Positions 1-9,657 are shown, counted from the stretch's first letter. The stretch: DNA of 64,000 bases from Flavobacterium subsaxonicum WB 4.1-42 = DSM 21790 (GCF_000422725.1 NZ_AUGP01000018.1:1-64000), one strand, 5' to 3'. Translations and numbers: made by a program. Notes: generated from the sequence alone by a model not told the origin.

Positions 1-140
1 CGCAAGGGGCAGGGAAGAACTTTCTAAATAAAAACAATTTTTCTTTATCTCAGTATGTTAAGATATTGGTTTACGGTTAACAGTTGGCAGTTGTCAGATT
101 GTTATCAATACACCTATTGCCCAAGGCAATAAACCTTTTA

Positions 141-246
141 AGGTGATTATTGCGGCGGGGCTCACCTCTTCCCATCCCGAACAGAGAAGTTAAGCCCGCC
201 TGCGCAGATGGTACTGCAATTTGTGGGAGAGTATGTCATCGCCTTT
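141..246 (+). rRNA. rrf: 5S ribosomal RNA
   Basis: The sequence has the conserved 5S core (CCCATCCCGAACAGAGAAG loop region, GATGGTACTGC loop E region). The two ends pair over 7 bp, AGGTGAT at 141-147 with ATCGCCT at 238-244 including one G-T wobble. About 140 bases upstream probably are the 23S-5S spacer, so an rRNA operon enters from the left edge. The ends are placed by the terminal stem and may be off by a few bases. Confidence 0.95.
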
Positions 247-253
247 CTTTTGA

Positions 254-287
254 AAAGCCCTATCCAAACGGATAGGGCTTTTTTTTG
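254..287 (+). terminator. rRNA operon terminator
   Basis: A 12-bp perfect stem (AAAGCCCTATCC / GGATAGGGCTTT) with an AAAC loop is followed by a run of T, directly behind the 5S gene. This is a strong intrinsic terminator ending the rRNA operon. Confidence 0.9.
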
Positions 288-300
288 TGCCTAAATTTTT

Positions 301-761
301 GGGAAAAGTATCCCAAAGCAGGAGATCGATGCTGCTTAAGATTTTAAACTATGTAACATATCTTTATGCTCCATCTACTGTAGGATAAAGACTATCGTAA
401 TTAGTTGTCTGTGTTTCCTTTGCTGCTTATAATTACATTTAAGTGTGCAATACGGAAGCAATTAAGTTGTTAAATAGATATCAACAATTGTCTTTTAAGA
501 CGATTTTAGTAGTATTCCACTTTCTAAAACCAACTTTTTAAGTGTATTGTTGTTGTTGCATTGTTATGTATTTAGTAGTATTTTTTTTATATTCTTATTA
601 TTTCAATGTTAGATTAAAAATATAGTTATAAAAGATGGAATATTTTGCGATATTGGAAATATCATAATTATAATTATTATTTAGATAAAATTTAACTAAT
701 ATTGGCATATATTTTTACTTAATAAGTTAAATGGCTTAAGCAGGTAATTATTTTGCAAGTT
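301..761. other. A/T-rich intergenic region with no gene seen
   Basis: About 460 bases between the rRNA terminator and the type B surface protein gene. I see no ORF with coding character, no clear TAnnTTTG promoter box, and no strong hairpin. It must hold the promoter of the downstream gene, but I cannot place it. Confidence 0.5.
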
Positions 762-3700
762 ATGGGGAAAAACTACAATACAATTAGATTGCGCTTTTCG
801 TTACGTTTAAATTTATTAATCTGCATGCTGTTGCTTTCGGGATTTACCGCAAGTGCCCAGTTGTCAGATTTTGAAGTAAACATAGCAACTACAGATGTTA
901 CCTGCGCAGGTAACGGTACAATGACTTTTACAGTAAATAATCAAACACCGGGTTCTACTTTAGAATTCTTTGTGTATTTACTTCCTAATACAACTTCATC
1001 TGTAGCCAGTACAAATAATTCATTATCTATCAATGGGCTTGCAGCAGGAAGCTACCAAGTGGTAGCAGTTCAAACTTTGGGGAGTGATTCTAATAATTTC
1101 ACTATATCTCCTGTTGTAATTGATAATGAAGTTGTGCCTATTACATTTAACATATCTACAATAGCGCATAACTGCGATGCCGGTGGCGACCTTATCGTAA
1201 ATGTGCTTACAGGAACAGCTACTTTATTTGAAATTTCTGCAGGCCCAGTAACAGTTCCGCCACAAGCGTCTAACACATTTACTGGTTTACCAGAGGGGCT
1301 GTATAATATTCGTGTATTCGACGAGTGTGGTAATGGTACTGTAGTAACATTTACTGTAAATTTTGATCCTGCACCTATTACAATATCACAGCCAGCATAC
1401 AATACTACTTCTACCGGAGATTGTAATACGGTAACCGTTACTAATAGTATTAGTTACCCGGAAGGTACAGATATAACATATCCAGTAACGGTACAGTACA
1501 CTATATATCCTTCGGGGGGTGGCGCACCAACAGTTTCTACACAAACTTTTAATAGTGGTTTTCCAAATATATTGGAGTTTAGTGATGTATTTCCTATTAA
1601 TGCTGCCGATCCTTACTCTTACGACCTACTTATAACTAATGGTTGCGGAAATACATTTTCTTTAAACAACTTGGTTGTTAATCCTACGCCAACAATAAGT
1701 TTAAGCAAGATTCCTTTGCCATGCGGCTTCTATTACATAAGTGCCACGGCATCTCAGTATACACAAGAGTATACTGTTACGTTTATAGATCCGCCTGTAG
1801 GTTTTACACCATCAGCATACAATAGTGGTCATCCCGGCCCTTTCGATACTTCGAATATTTTATACGGTGGCGAAACACAGGAAGTTCCTGAAGGTCTATA
1901 TAAAGTACAAATTACGGATATTTGTACCAGAACGAGTGCTGTAGCTACACTTTCAATTATAAATAAAATACCTGTGCTGTCTACAAGTGGCACTAATAGT
2001 AGCTGTAATGAAAATGCTGGCAAAATAACTATTGCAATACCGGACAGGGCTATAGTTTTTGCCGAAATTGTAGTTGCACCTGCTGCTTATGAGGCAATGT
2101 TTGCCCTTCCAAGTAATGTTTCGTCTTTTATAAACGCTGCGGGCAAATTGATAGTTACTGATTTACCTGTGGGTACTTATAAGCTTAATATTACTGACGA
2201 ATGCGGACATCCTTATGAGGACATAGAAGTAATTGTACCGCCTTTTACTGATTTGCCGTTTGTTGCAACTGCCTATGCAGATTGTAATGTGGGTATTGGT
2301 GCGGTAAGGGTAAATAGCGGTAACGGAAAAATTACACAGTTAAGTATAATACAGGCTCCGGCTGCGTTTGGGTCTGTTCCGCAAAATGTGTCGGGTAATA
2401 TAAACTCATCAGGTGTATTGCTAATGGATAGCCTTCCTGTAGGAGATTATGTATTTCAGGGTACAGATGTTTGTGGCGATGTAAAAACAGTACCTGTAAC
2501 CATTACAGGTTACCAGCCTTCAGGCTCTGCAACTTTCACATTTAGTCCGTATTGTAATTCGTTTGAAATTACAATGTCTGATGCAGATGCATCTTCAAAT
2601 GCCCCTACGTATTGGCTGCAAATGTTGGTTCCGGGTACAACAGACCAATGGATGCACCCAGATACAAGCGTTGTTTACGCAGAGGGTACTATGCCAAATG
2701 CTACTAATTCTCTTACCCTTGTTAATAATTCAGTTACTACCAACTTGCAGTATTTTGGTACATTCAGGATTGTAAAAGCATTTACAAGTATTGGAAACGG
2801 TACATCTAACAAACTTTGTATAGAAGTTTTAGGCGATAGCTTTGATTATCAATATGCAGTTACAATTAACAACGTATACGATGTTTCTTGTTTGTCTCCC
2901 GGCAATATTTATATTGAGGCTACGGGCATAGCCCCATTATTATATCGTATTACAGAAATTAATGGAGTACCCACTATTATAGAGAATGGTACCAGCAATA
3001 TTTTTTCTGGCCTTTCTGCAAATGTGTATACCTTTCAGGTAGAAAATGCATGTGGCGAACAGGAAAGTATTACAAAAAATATTAGCACACTGCCAGATCT
3101 TGTGGAAGTTACACAACCGGATAATATTGCAATTTGCAGAGACGGTAACGAGGCGGTTTACCAGGAGTTTGACCTTTCGTTGCAAAATGCTACTATTTTA
3201 GGCTCTCAAAGCCCAAATAGTTATACAGTTACTTATTATGCATCTCAGGCTAATGCCGAAGATGAAGTTAATCCGTTGCCTTACTTATACACAAATACAA
3301 GTAACCCACAAACAATATATGCACGAGTGGTGCATAATAATGTACAGCTATGCAGCAAATTTGTTGAGTTTAAAATAGAGGTGGCACTTAAGCCGCAGTT
3401 AAATGTTGATGAAGACAGGTTTATTTGCGATACCGAAGATCATATCACTATAGGTGTTAATGCAGGTTTTGATGCTTATTACTGGCCTGCCACACAAGAA
3501 ACAACATCATCCATCAATGTTACCGAGCCCGGATCTTACACGGTTACTGTTACAAAAAATTACGAAACCGGCCCGTGCTCATCGGATGCTACTATTATTG
3601 TAACGCCTTCCATCTCTCCGGGGCCTATTACAGTGGTTACAGAAGACTGGACCGATGATTACAATACTATAACAGTATTTGTTGATGGAGGCGGTACGTA

Positions 3701-4085
3701 TGAATATTCTCTTAATAATGATGATTACCAGGAAAGCCCGGTATTTACAGACCTTTCAGCCGGTGTTTACACTGTATATGTTAGGGATATTGGTGGCTGT
3801 GGTATTAGAGAAAAGGAAGTTGCCTTGTTAAACTATCCTAAATTCTTTACGCCTAATGGAGATGGAGTTCATGAAACATGGAGAATTCCTAATTCCTACT
3901 ACGAGCCGGGCATGGTGGTATACATATATGATAGGTTTGGTAAAATAATAACTTCTTTAAGCTATAAAAACACGGGGTGGGATGGTACTTATGATGGTAA
4001 GCAATTGCCATCTACCGATTATTGGTTTATGGTTAAACGCCGCGATGGCCGTATCCATAAAGGGCACTTTGCAATGGTGCGCTAA
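762..4085 (+). CDS. T9SS type B sorting domain surface protein
   Basis: A 1107-residue secreted protein. A long signal peptide ends near ASAQ (about residue 33). The body is a series of degenerate Ig/SprB-like units, at least six of which end in the pattern L-x-x-G-x-Y-x-[VFI]-x-[IV]-x-D-x-C-G (for example LPEGLYNIRVFDECG). The last 80 residues match the type B sorting domain (gliding motility-associated C-terminal domain): FFTPNGDGVHETW, YIYDRFGK, WDGTYDGK and a basic end. It is expected to cross the outer membrane by the type IX system and stay on the surface or be released; its ligand is unknown. ATG at 762 is chosen over an in-frame TTG nine bases upstream because it gives a clean signal peptide. 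It is a stand-alone gene with its own terminator. Confidence 0.9.
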   Translation: MGKNYNTIRLRFSLRLNLLICMLLLSGFTASAQLSDFEVNIATTDVTCAGNGTMTFTVNNQTPGSTLEFFVYLLPNTTSSVASTNNSLSINGLAAGSYQVVAVQTLGSDSNNFTISPVVIDNEVVPITFNISTIAHNCDAGGDLIVNVLTGTATLFEISAGPVTVPPQASNTFTGLPEGLYNIRVFDECGNGTVVTFTVNFDPAPITISQPAYNTTSTGDCNTVTVTNSISYPEGTDITYPVTVQYTIYPSGGGAPTVSTQTFNSGFPNILEFSDVFPINAADPYSYDLLITNGCGNTFSLNNLVVNPTPTISLSKIPLPCGFYYISATASQYTQEYTVTFIDPPVGFTPSAYNSGHPGPFDTSNILYGGETQEVPEGLYKVQITDICTRTSAVATLSIINKIPVLSTSGTNSSCNENAGKITIAIPDRAIVFAEIVVAPAAYEAMFALPSNVSSFINAAGKLIVTDLPVGTYKLNITDECGHPYEDIEVIVPPFTDLPFVATAYADCNVGIGAVRVNSGNGKITQLSIIQAPAAFGSVPQNVSGNINSSGVLLMDSLPVGDYVFQGTDVCGDVKTVPVTITGYQPSGSATFTFSPYCNSFEITMSDADASSNAPTYWLQMLVPGTTDQWMHPDTSVVYAEGTMPNATNSLTLVNNSVTTNLQYFGTFRIVKAFTSIGNGTSNKLCIEVLGDSFDYQYAVTINNVYDVSCLSPGNIYIEATGIAPLLYRITEINGVPTIIENGTSNIFSGLSANVYTFQVENACGEQESITKNISTLPDLVEVTQPDNIAICRDGNEAVYQEFDLSLQNATILGSQSPNSYTVTYYASQANAEDEVNPLPYLYTNTSNPQTIYARVVHNNVQLCSKFVEFKIEVALKPQLNVDEDRFICDTEDHITIGVNAGFDAYYWPATQETTSSINVTEPGSYTVTVTKNYETGPCSSDATIIVTPSISPGPITVVTEDWTDDYNTITVFVDGGGTYEYSLNNDDYQESPVFTDLSAGVYTVYVRDIGGCGIREKEVALLNYPKFFTPNGDGVHETWRIPNSYYEPGMVVYIYDRFGKIITSLSYKNTGWDGTYDGKQLPSTDYWFMVKRRDGRIHKGHFAMVR

Positions 4086-4161
4086 AAGTTGTAGAATTTC
4101 TACACATAGTTTGTGTATTTCCACATGTAATCTCACAACAAATAAAATTTAAAAATAAATT

Positions 4162-4196
4162 AAACCTCTGTAAATCAACATTTACAGAGGTTTTTT
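4162..4196 (+). terminator. Terminator after the type B surface protein
   Basis: A perfect 14-bp stem (AAACCTCTGTAAAT / ATTTACAGAGGTTT) with a CAAC loop and a following T run. Confidence 0.85.
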
Positions 4197-4267
4197 ATTT
4201 ATGTTGGTTTTGTGGTATGGTTATTTCATATATCTTAAACAGTTAACCACACTAAAACCTCCAGACC

Positions 4268-4567
4268 ATGAAAAATTTATTCTTAACCGCAGCATTAGTT
4301 TTAGCCCTTGGCGCAAATGCAGCTTCAGTTACACTAAATACAACTTCGTTTACCTTTCAGGTTAACCAGGAAAAAGAATATAAAAAAGTAGACGCTAGTG
4401 CGGTACCTGCGGCTATATTAAAAGAAATAAGCACAAAATACAGTGGGTATGCCATTACCGATGCTTATGCATCTGAAGATGGAGAATACAAACTGGTTGT
4501 TGCTAAAGATAAAAAAACGGTAACCGTATTTTATACAAGCACGGGAGAGTTTGTTAAAGAAGCATAG
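4268..4567 (+). CDS. Small secreted protein, PepSY-like
   Basis: A 99-residue protein with a clear signal peptide (MKNLFLTAALVLALGANA, cleavage near residue 18). The mature part holds a short helix (PAAILKEISTKY) followed by beta strands (YAITDAYASEDGEYKLVVAK, VTVFYTSTGEFVK). That order resembles the small periplasmic PepSY-like/DUF2874 proteins common in Bacteroidota, but I cannot prove family membership. It is probably periplasmic or outer-membrane exposed, and its function is unknown. Terminators lie on both sides, so it is transcribed alone. Confidence 0.75.
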   Translation: MKNLFLTAALVLALGANAASVTLNTTSFTFQVNQEKEYKKVDASAVPAAILKEISTKYSGYAITDAYASEDGEYKLVVAKDKKTVTVFYTSTGEFVKEA

Positions 4568-4598
4568 TAAGGTGATTAAAACATATAGTAAGGTGATT
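4564..4598 (+). repeat. Two tandem copies of a 14-base motif
   Basis: ATAGTAAGGTGATT occurs at 4564-4577 (starting inside the stop-codon region of the small secreted protein) and again at 4585-4598, 21 bases apart. It looks like a small local duplication of the gene end; no function is evident. Confidence 0.6.
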
Positions 4599-4619
4599 TG
4601 AAGAATTTATTCTTCGATA

Positions 4620-4650
4620 GAAGGAGACGGAAGCGTCTCCTTTTGTTTTT
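4620..4650 (+). terminator. Terminator before the sigma-54 regulator gene
   Basis: A stem of AAGGAGACG / CGTCTCCTT with a GAAG loop, followed by TTGTTTTT. Confidence 0.85.
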
Positions 4651-4678
4651 GTTAACATTTTACAACTCGTAAAAACCT

Positions 4679-4686
4679 TACATTTG
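4679..4686 (+). promoter_or_regulatory. Promoter -7 box (TACATTTG)
   Basis: TACATTTG matches the Bacteroidota -7 consensus TAnnTTTG exactly and lies 19 bases before the ATG of the response regulator. No good -33 TTTG is found at the usual distance, so this is a half-supported promoter with a short leader. Confidence 0.5.
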
Positions 4687-4705
4687 TAGATATTATATAC
4701 CCCAA

Positions 4706-6058
4706 ATGAGTTCGAAAATCCTGGTAATTGACGATGATACTGCTTTTTGTGTGATGCTTAAAACATTCCTTCAAAAGAAAGGTTTTGAAGTGGTAAATGC
4801 TTTTAATGCAGAACAAGCTCGGGAAGAAGTAAAAAATAACACCTTTGATGTTGTATTAACCGATATCAGGCTGCCCGATAGCGATGGCCTTGATGTGCTT
4901 AAACATATCAAAGAAACATCGTTGCATACCCCGGTAATTTTGATGACGGGCTATACCGATATTAAAACTGCCGTTAACGCCATGAAACTTGGCGCTTTTG
5001 ATTACGTAGGTAAACCCATTAACCCAGACGAAATTTTACACATTATTGGCCTGGCGCTAAATAAAAAGGCCAGTAAAAGCACTAATGATGATACCGTTGC
5101 TCCTAAAAAGATAGTAGCTAAACAGGCTGCTGATGTTGCCTTTGTAAAGGGCATAAGCAACAACTCCGAAGAATTACACGAACACATAAACCTTGTTGCC
5201 CCAACCAATATGTCGGTACTTATTATTGGCGATAGCGGCACGGGTAAAGAATATATTGCGCAATCTATTCACCAGCAAAGTAAAAGGGCGGGTAAGCCGT
5301 ATATTCCGGTAGATTGCGGTGCTATACCTAAAGAATTGGCATCGAGTGAATTTTTTGGCCACCTAAAAGGATCATTTACCGGTGCGGTTAACGATAAAAC
5401 GGGCCATTTTGAGGCTGCTAACGGCGGTACGCTGTTTTTAGATGAAGTTGGTAACCTATCCTACGAAGTGCAGGTACAATTGTTACGTGCCCTCCAGGAA
5501 CGTAAAATAAAACCGGTGGGCAGTAACCACGAAATTACTGTAGATATTAGGGTAGTTGCCGCCACTAACGAAGATTTGTATGAAGCTGTTAAGCGTGGCG
5601 ACTTTAGGGAAGACCTTTACCACAGGCTTAATGAGTTTTGTATTAAAGTGCCCCGCCTTGCCGAGCGCAAGCAGGATATTATGGTATTTGCCAATCACTT
5701 TTTGGCTCAGGCAAATGTAGATCTCGAAAAAGAGATTGAAGGCTTTGACCAGGAGGTTACCAATTTATTTAAGAGCTATGACTGGCCGGGTAACCTGCGA
5801 GAAATGAAAAACATCATCAAGCGGTCAGTTTTGCTTGAAAAGTCGGATATGATCCATTTAGAGGTATTGCCTCCTGAGATGCAGCAATCTTCGGGTACGG
5901 GCAGTATTTTGGCTAACTATACCAAGGATAACGAAGAAGAGGCTATTAAAAAAGCTTTGGAAAAGGCCAACTACAATAAATCTAAGGCGGCAAAATTATT
6001 GGATATAGACCGTAAAACGCTCTACAATAAACTTAAGCTATATAATTTAGATTTATAA
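4706..6058 (+). CDS. Sigma-54-dependent response regulator, NtrC family
   Basis: A 450-residue protein in three parts. The receiver domain (about 3-115) has D9/D10 and phospho-acceptor D53 (VLTDIRLPDSDGL). The AAA+ domain (about 145-380) has Walker A GDSGTGKE, the sigma-54 contact loop GSFTGA and Walker B GGTLFLDEVG. A Fis-type helix-turn-helix sits at the C-terminus (NKSKAAKLLDIDRKTLYNKL). It should open sigma-54 promoters on phosphorylation by a histidine kinase. The large hybrid kinase on the opposite strand ends only 2 bases away and is the obvious candidate partner. The key residues are all present, so it should be active. Target genes cannot be read from the window. Confidence 0.95.
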   Translation: MSSKILVIDDDTAFCVMLKTFLQKKGFEVVNAFNAEQAREEVKNNTFDVVLTDIRLPDSDGLDVLKHIKETSLHTPVILMTGYTDIKTAVNAMKLGAFDYVGKPINPDEILHIIGLALNKKASKSTNDDTVAPKKIVAKQAADVAFVKGISNNSEELHEHINLVAPTNMSVLIIGDSGTGKEYIAQSIHQQSKRAGKPYIPVDCGAIPKELASSEFFGHLKGSFTGAVNDKTGHFEAANGGTLFLDEVGNLSYEVQVQLLRALQERKIKPVGSNHEITVDIRVVAATNEDLYEAVKRGDFREDLYHRLNEFCIKVPRLAERKQDIMVFANHFLAQANVDLEKEIEGFDQEVTNLFKSYDWPGNLREMKNIIKRSVLLEKSDMIHLEVLPPEMQQSSGTGSILANYTKDNEEEAIKKALEKANYNKSKAAKLLDIDRKTLYNKLKLYNLDL

Positions 6059-6060
6059 CC

Positions 6061-8466
6061 TTAAGCAATTTCGCGCTGAAGGCTGTAACACAACACATCC
6101 ATACGGCCGCAAATATCTTCTATATAATCTTTTATATTAATGTCGGCATCCAGAGTGCTGTCTTCCACCGCTAAAAGCATATCGGCAATAGAATATACTT
6201 CCATCTGGCGCAGCATGGGTATCATTCTGTGGGCGGTTTGTGCCAGTTGCTCCTCATCATTATCGTCTAAGGCAGTTTTTAATCGCAGGCAGTTTTCCTG
6301 GGCACTTTCTATAAAAGTAAGTACTATGGTTTTTAGCGATTCAGGATCGTTATTGGTAAACTGCGAAAGGCTGTTAAGGCTGAATAATTTACCGGTTAGC
6401 CTGTGCTTTGCCGGCTGAGCGGTTGCTATTACCGTATCGCCAAAAATTTTAGAGATAAGTGCCAATAATTGCTCCAGCTGTATAGGTTTAGGGTGGTGTG
6501 CGGTAAAGCCTCTTTTAATATAATCGTCTGATGATAGATCTCTCTTGCCGGATAGTGCTATAACAGGCAATGCCGCTATAAAACTATTATTGTGGCTGCG
6601 AACCATCTGTACCAGCTCAAAACCATCTTTTACAGGCATTTGTATATCGGTAAGTATAATATCAAACCTGTTTTCTTCCAATAGGCGCTCTACAGCTACC
6701 GAATTTATCTCAGCTGTAACCTGCACCGGATAATTTTGCAGCAACTCTTTCATAAGTGTTAGCTGTACATTATCATCATCTACCACCAATATTTTTTTAC
6801 CGGCCAGGGCAGGGTAGCTGCTTGGCTGTGGCGGCAATGCTTCGGTCTCAACAACATTTCGGGCGGCAACGCAGGGCAGGGTAATGGTAAAGATTGATCC
6901 CTGACCTTCGGTACTTTCCAGGGCTATGCTGCCATCCAGCAGTTCTATAATCCGTTTAGATATGGTTAGGCCAAGGCCGGTACCGCCAAATTTTTTCTCG
7001 ATACCATCATGTGCCTGGGTAAATTCTTTAAATACCGCAGCGTGTTTCTCTGGCGCTATGCCAATACCGGTATCCAGCACCGATATTACAATATCAAAGC
7101 CTTCAATTTTTGCTGTAACCTCTACAGATCCTTCGTGGGTAAACTTAATAGCATTGCTAATAAGGTTGGTAAGTACCTGCTTAATACGGTAAGGGTCTGA
7201 TATAAAATTGGCGTTAAGCTCTTCTTCCACATCCCAATTAAGCTCTATGTTTTTTTCTAACGCAATGGGCTCTAATATACGTGCAGCCGACTCTATTACG
7301 GTTTTCATATTAAAAGCCGTTTTTTCTATAGTAATGCGGTTGTTTTCAAGTCGGGAGAAATCAAGCAGGTCGTTAACCAGCTTTAAGATATAATTGGCCG
7401 ACTCTTTAATATTAGCCAGGTATTGGTTTTGCTTAGGCGATACCCCGGACTCTTTAATAAGGTTATGAAAGCCGATAATGCTCCCCAGTGGGGTTTGCAA
7501 ATCGTGGGTTACCGTGGCCATAAGCATGCTTTTGGTGTGCAGCAGCTCCTCATTCTCAATATTAAGCATTTCGAGCTGCTTACGGTAATTTTGGTTGCTG
7601 GTAAGATCGCGTATAATTATAGAGGCAAAAACTATTAAAAAAAACAGCGTAGCCGCGCCCACCCATGCCATGGTTTTTACCGTGTTGGAAAGTGCCGACT
7701 GCGATTGCTGTATTTTACTGTATGATTTTTGTACAAACTCATTTTCTACATCGGTAAGTATAACCCGTAGCTGATCTGATATTATACGGTTCTCGTCAAG
7801 CAGTTTTTGCTCTTTGCGGTACAGCTTAAAGCGCAATTTGTTGTCTTTAATAACAAGGCTGGTAAGCACTTTTTCGAACGCCATAGCAAGAGAGTCGTTA
7901 CTAACAGGCAGTTTGCTAAGCGAATCGAGTTGTTGTGGGGTTAAAAGCGAGTTTACAACATTGCGCCATTCTGATTGTTTGGTAGACCGAATGGGTTTAA
8001 TAGAACTCCATATAGAATCCTTAACCTCATAAATGCCATAAATAGCTTTGGTAAAAGTATTATCGGCAGAATAGGTTTTGCGGTATTTTATAATCTCTGC
8101 AATGCTGTTTTTTTTACGGGCAAGCAGTAGTTGTATGGAGTCGAATTTTTGAACCTGGGCGCTGTCAACATCTTTTTTAATGGCATTAATCTCGTTGTTA
8201 ATGCTGTCGGTAAGTTGGTTGTAGCGATTAAGGTCTTTGGCCGACCCTGTAAGCATATAGCTACGGCCCACGGCTTCAGAAGAGTATAGGCTGGCAATAG
8301 TGTTGCTTATTTTTATAATTTTATTGTTGTCCTGCCCGGTGTTAGCGGGCAGGGCAATTTTTAAAATTTCTGTATAAACAAACCATACCGAAACTACAGC
8401 TGTGGCAAACAGCAAAAAGTAGCCGGCAATAACTTTATATTTTATTGCTTTAGGTTTTTGTACCAT
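6061..8466 (-). CDS. Hybrid histidine kinase with receiver and Hpt domains
   Basis: An 801-residue inner-membrane kinase. Transmembrane segments at about 12-32 and 265-286 enclose a helical, CHASE3-like sensor region of about 230 residues. HisKA follows with H321 (VTHDLQTPLG), then the ATP-binding domain (N-box NLISNAIKFT, G1 DTGIGIAP, G2 GGTGLGL). A receiver with D607 (IILTDIQMP) and a C-terminal Hpt domain with H746 (AQTAHRMIPML) complete a full phosphorelay in one chain. It faces the sigma-54 regulator tail to tail with a 2-base gap. The Hpt could pass phosphate to that regulator; this link is inferred from position only. The ligand is unknown. Confidence 0.92.
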   Translation of the reverse strand: MVQKPKAIKYKVIAGYFLLFATAVVSVWFVYTEILKIALPANTGQDNNKIIKISNTIASLYSSEAVGRSYMLTGSAKDLNRYNQLTDSINNEINAIKKDVDSAQVQKFDSIQLLLARKKNSIAEIIKYRKTYSADNTFTKAIYGIYEVKDSIWSSIKPIRSTKQSEWRNVVNSLLTPQQLDSLSKLPVSNDSLAMAFEKVLTSLVIKDNKLRFKLYRKEQKLLDENRIISDQLRVILTDVENEFVQKSYSKIQQSQSALSNTVKTMAWVGAATLFFLIVFASIIIRDLTSNQNYRKQLEMLNIENEELLHTKSMLMATVTHDLQTPLGSIIGFHNLIKESGVSPKQNQYLANIKESANYILKLVNDLLDFSRLENNRITIEKTAFNMKTVIESAARILEPIALEKNIELNWDVEEELNANFISDPYRIKQVLTNLISNAIKFTHEGSVEVTAKIEGFDIVISVLDTGIGIAPEKHAAVFKEFTQAHDGIEKKFGGTGLGLTISKRIIELLDGSIALESTEGQGSIFTITLPCVAARNVVETEALPPQPSSYPALAGKKILVVDDDNVQLTLMKELLQNYPVQVTAEINSVAVERLLEENRFDIILTDIQMPVKDGFELVQMVRSHNNSFIAALPVIALSGKRDLSSDDYIKRGFTAHHPKPIQLEQLLALISKIFGDTVIATAQPAKHRLTGKLFSLNSLSQFTNNDPESLKTIVLTFIESAQENCLRLKTALDDNDEEQLAQTAHRMIPMLRQMEVYSIADMLLAVEDSTLDADINIKDYIEDICGRMDVLCYSLQREIA

Positions 8467-8541
8467 GCTATAAAATTAGCAATTTATATGTTACCATAAA
8501 CGGCACAAAAACTATTAAAGTATATAAAATTATAAGTGGTG

Positions 8542-8883
8542 TTAGCTTCTAACAATAACTCTTAAAAAGCTAACTTCGTCTTTAAGATGCTGTACTTCGG
8601 CCCTAAGGCTTTCTACAAGAATGTCGTACACTTCTTTGTTAGTACTATTAAAGTTTGCATTATCTGCTTGCTGGTTTTCGTTCAGCACTCCGTTAAAAAG
8701 ATACATGATGTTAATATCCAGAATGCGCACAATTTTAAGAAGTTTTACAACATTAAGCCTCCTGTCATCTTTTTCAAGCCTTCCGTAATTGCTTTGTGTA
8801 ACATCCAATTGTAGCGCCATGCTTTCCTGGGTAATTCCTTTTTCTTCGCGTAATTTTTTAATTCTTTGACCAATCACATTCAT
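8542..8883 (-). CDS. XRE-family transcriptional regulator
   Basis: A 113-residue protein with an N-terminal Cro/C1-type helix-turn-helix (about 5-62: IGQRIKKLREEKGITQESMALQLDVTQSNYGRLE in outline) and a C-terminal helix likely to be a coiled coil (about 85-110, ESLRAEVQHLKDEVSFLR) for dimerisation. It lies 75 bases upstream of the hybrid kinase on the same strand, so it could be co-transcribed with it. Regulators of this size are common in Flavobacterium chromosomes. The target is unknown. Confidence 0.85.
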   Translation of the reverse strand: MNVIGQRIKKLREEKGITQESMALQLDVTQSNYGRLEKDDRRLNVVKLLKIVRILDINIMYLFNGVLNENQQADNANFNSTNKEVYDILVESLRAEVQHLKDEVSFLRVIVRS

Positions 8884-9294
8884 TTCTTAGTAATTTTTTA
8901 GTTGAATAATTTAGTTCTGGATGGTATTGATTTGTTGGATGCGTACTATTTATTTAATTTTTTATTAGCCTATTTATAACTATAATTTGGCAAATTAGTT
9001 TTTAACTTGGCTATGTGGTAAAACACAACCTTCACCCTACTTACTTATCACTTACTTTACTTAATCTCAATTTTAGCTGTTTTGCCTTAATCGGTTAGAA
9101 CAAGTGTAGCGTTTTGTACTAATCATGGTATAAAAGTAGAAAAGTTATCCGCTCGTCAAAATAGAGGTTGAAATTATTCGATATAATGCTTACTTTATCC
9201 GTTAAAAAACAAATAAAAATTAAATATATAGTTACGTTTTAATAGTTATACTTTAAATATAAAAATTACCCCCACAAACTAAACAGAAGAGAGT
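8884..9294. other. Intergenic region between divergent genes, no gene seen
   Basis: About 410 A/T-rich bases between the divergent XRE gene and the 120-residue receiver-like gene. It contains a CTTA-rich stretch near 9038-9065 (several CTTA units in imperfect tandem) but no ORF with coding character and no strong hairpin. It should carry both divergent promoters. Confidence 0.45.
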
Positions 9295-9657
9295 ATGGAT
9301 ATTGAAATTTTGGTTTATGATAACCAGCTTGGTTATTATGATTTGCTTCGCGAAGAGCTGCGAATGGGCTATGTTTTTACCCTGCATCCATCGTATACAG
9401 ATGATAGCCCCGTTAAGCATGATGCCGTTATTTTTTTTCTAAATGATGGTATCGAGCTTATAGACCTTGCAAAATTGTATGATGAGAAACTACCCTTTAT
9501 ATTGGCGTCGACCAAAATAACCGGAGATGGCTTACTTAAAAGAGAAAATTTGTTTACTGTAAATCTTAACCTAACCAAAGATGCTTTGGTTAAAGAATTT
9601 AAAAAAATACTGGATGGTATAGCCAACCAGCTTATTTTAAGTGAAAATGCCCTGTAA
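9295..9657 (+). CDS. Hypothetical receiver-like small protein
   Basis: A 120-residue cytoplasmic protein, no signal peptide. The alternating strand/helix pattern (MDIEILVYDN, DAVIFFLND, PFILAST, LFTVNLNLTKDALVKEFKKIL) resembles a stripped-down receiver domain. The acceptor Asp is not recognisable: the strand that would carry it reads VIFFLNDG. A phosphorylation-independent pseudo-receiver is possible, but the likeness is only by eye. It converges on the acyl-CoA dehydrogenase gene, with which it shares a bidirectional terminator overlapping its own stop codon. Confidence 0.6.
   Translation: MDIEILVYDNQLGYYDLLREELRMGYVFTLHPSYTDDSPVKHDAVIFFLNDGIELIDLAKLYDEKLPFILASTKITGDGLLKRENLFTVNLNLTKDALVKEFKKILDGIANQLILSENAL

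Noticed and set aside
1070..1402. Minus-strand reading frame inside the type B surface protein gene
   Set aside because: A shadow frame with no start context, signal or family likeness; the same holds for the other overlapping frames in the window.
4088..4102. Short TGTAGAA/TTCTACA inverted repeat behind the type B gene
   Set aside because: Short arms, no T run, and a much stronger terminator follows at 4162.
9038..9065. CTTA-rich stretch as a CRISPR or regulatory array
   Set aside because: The units are only four bases, imperfect and lack spacers. No CRISPR array or cas gene is seen anywhere in the window.
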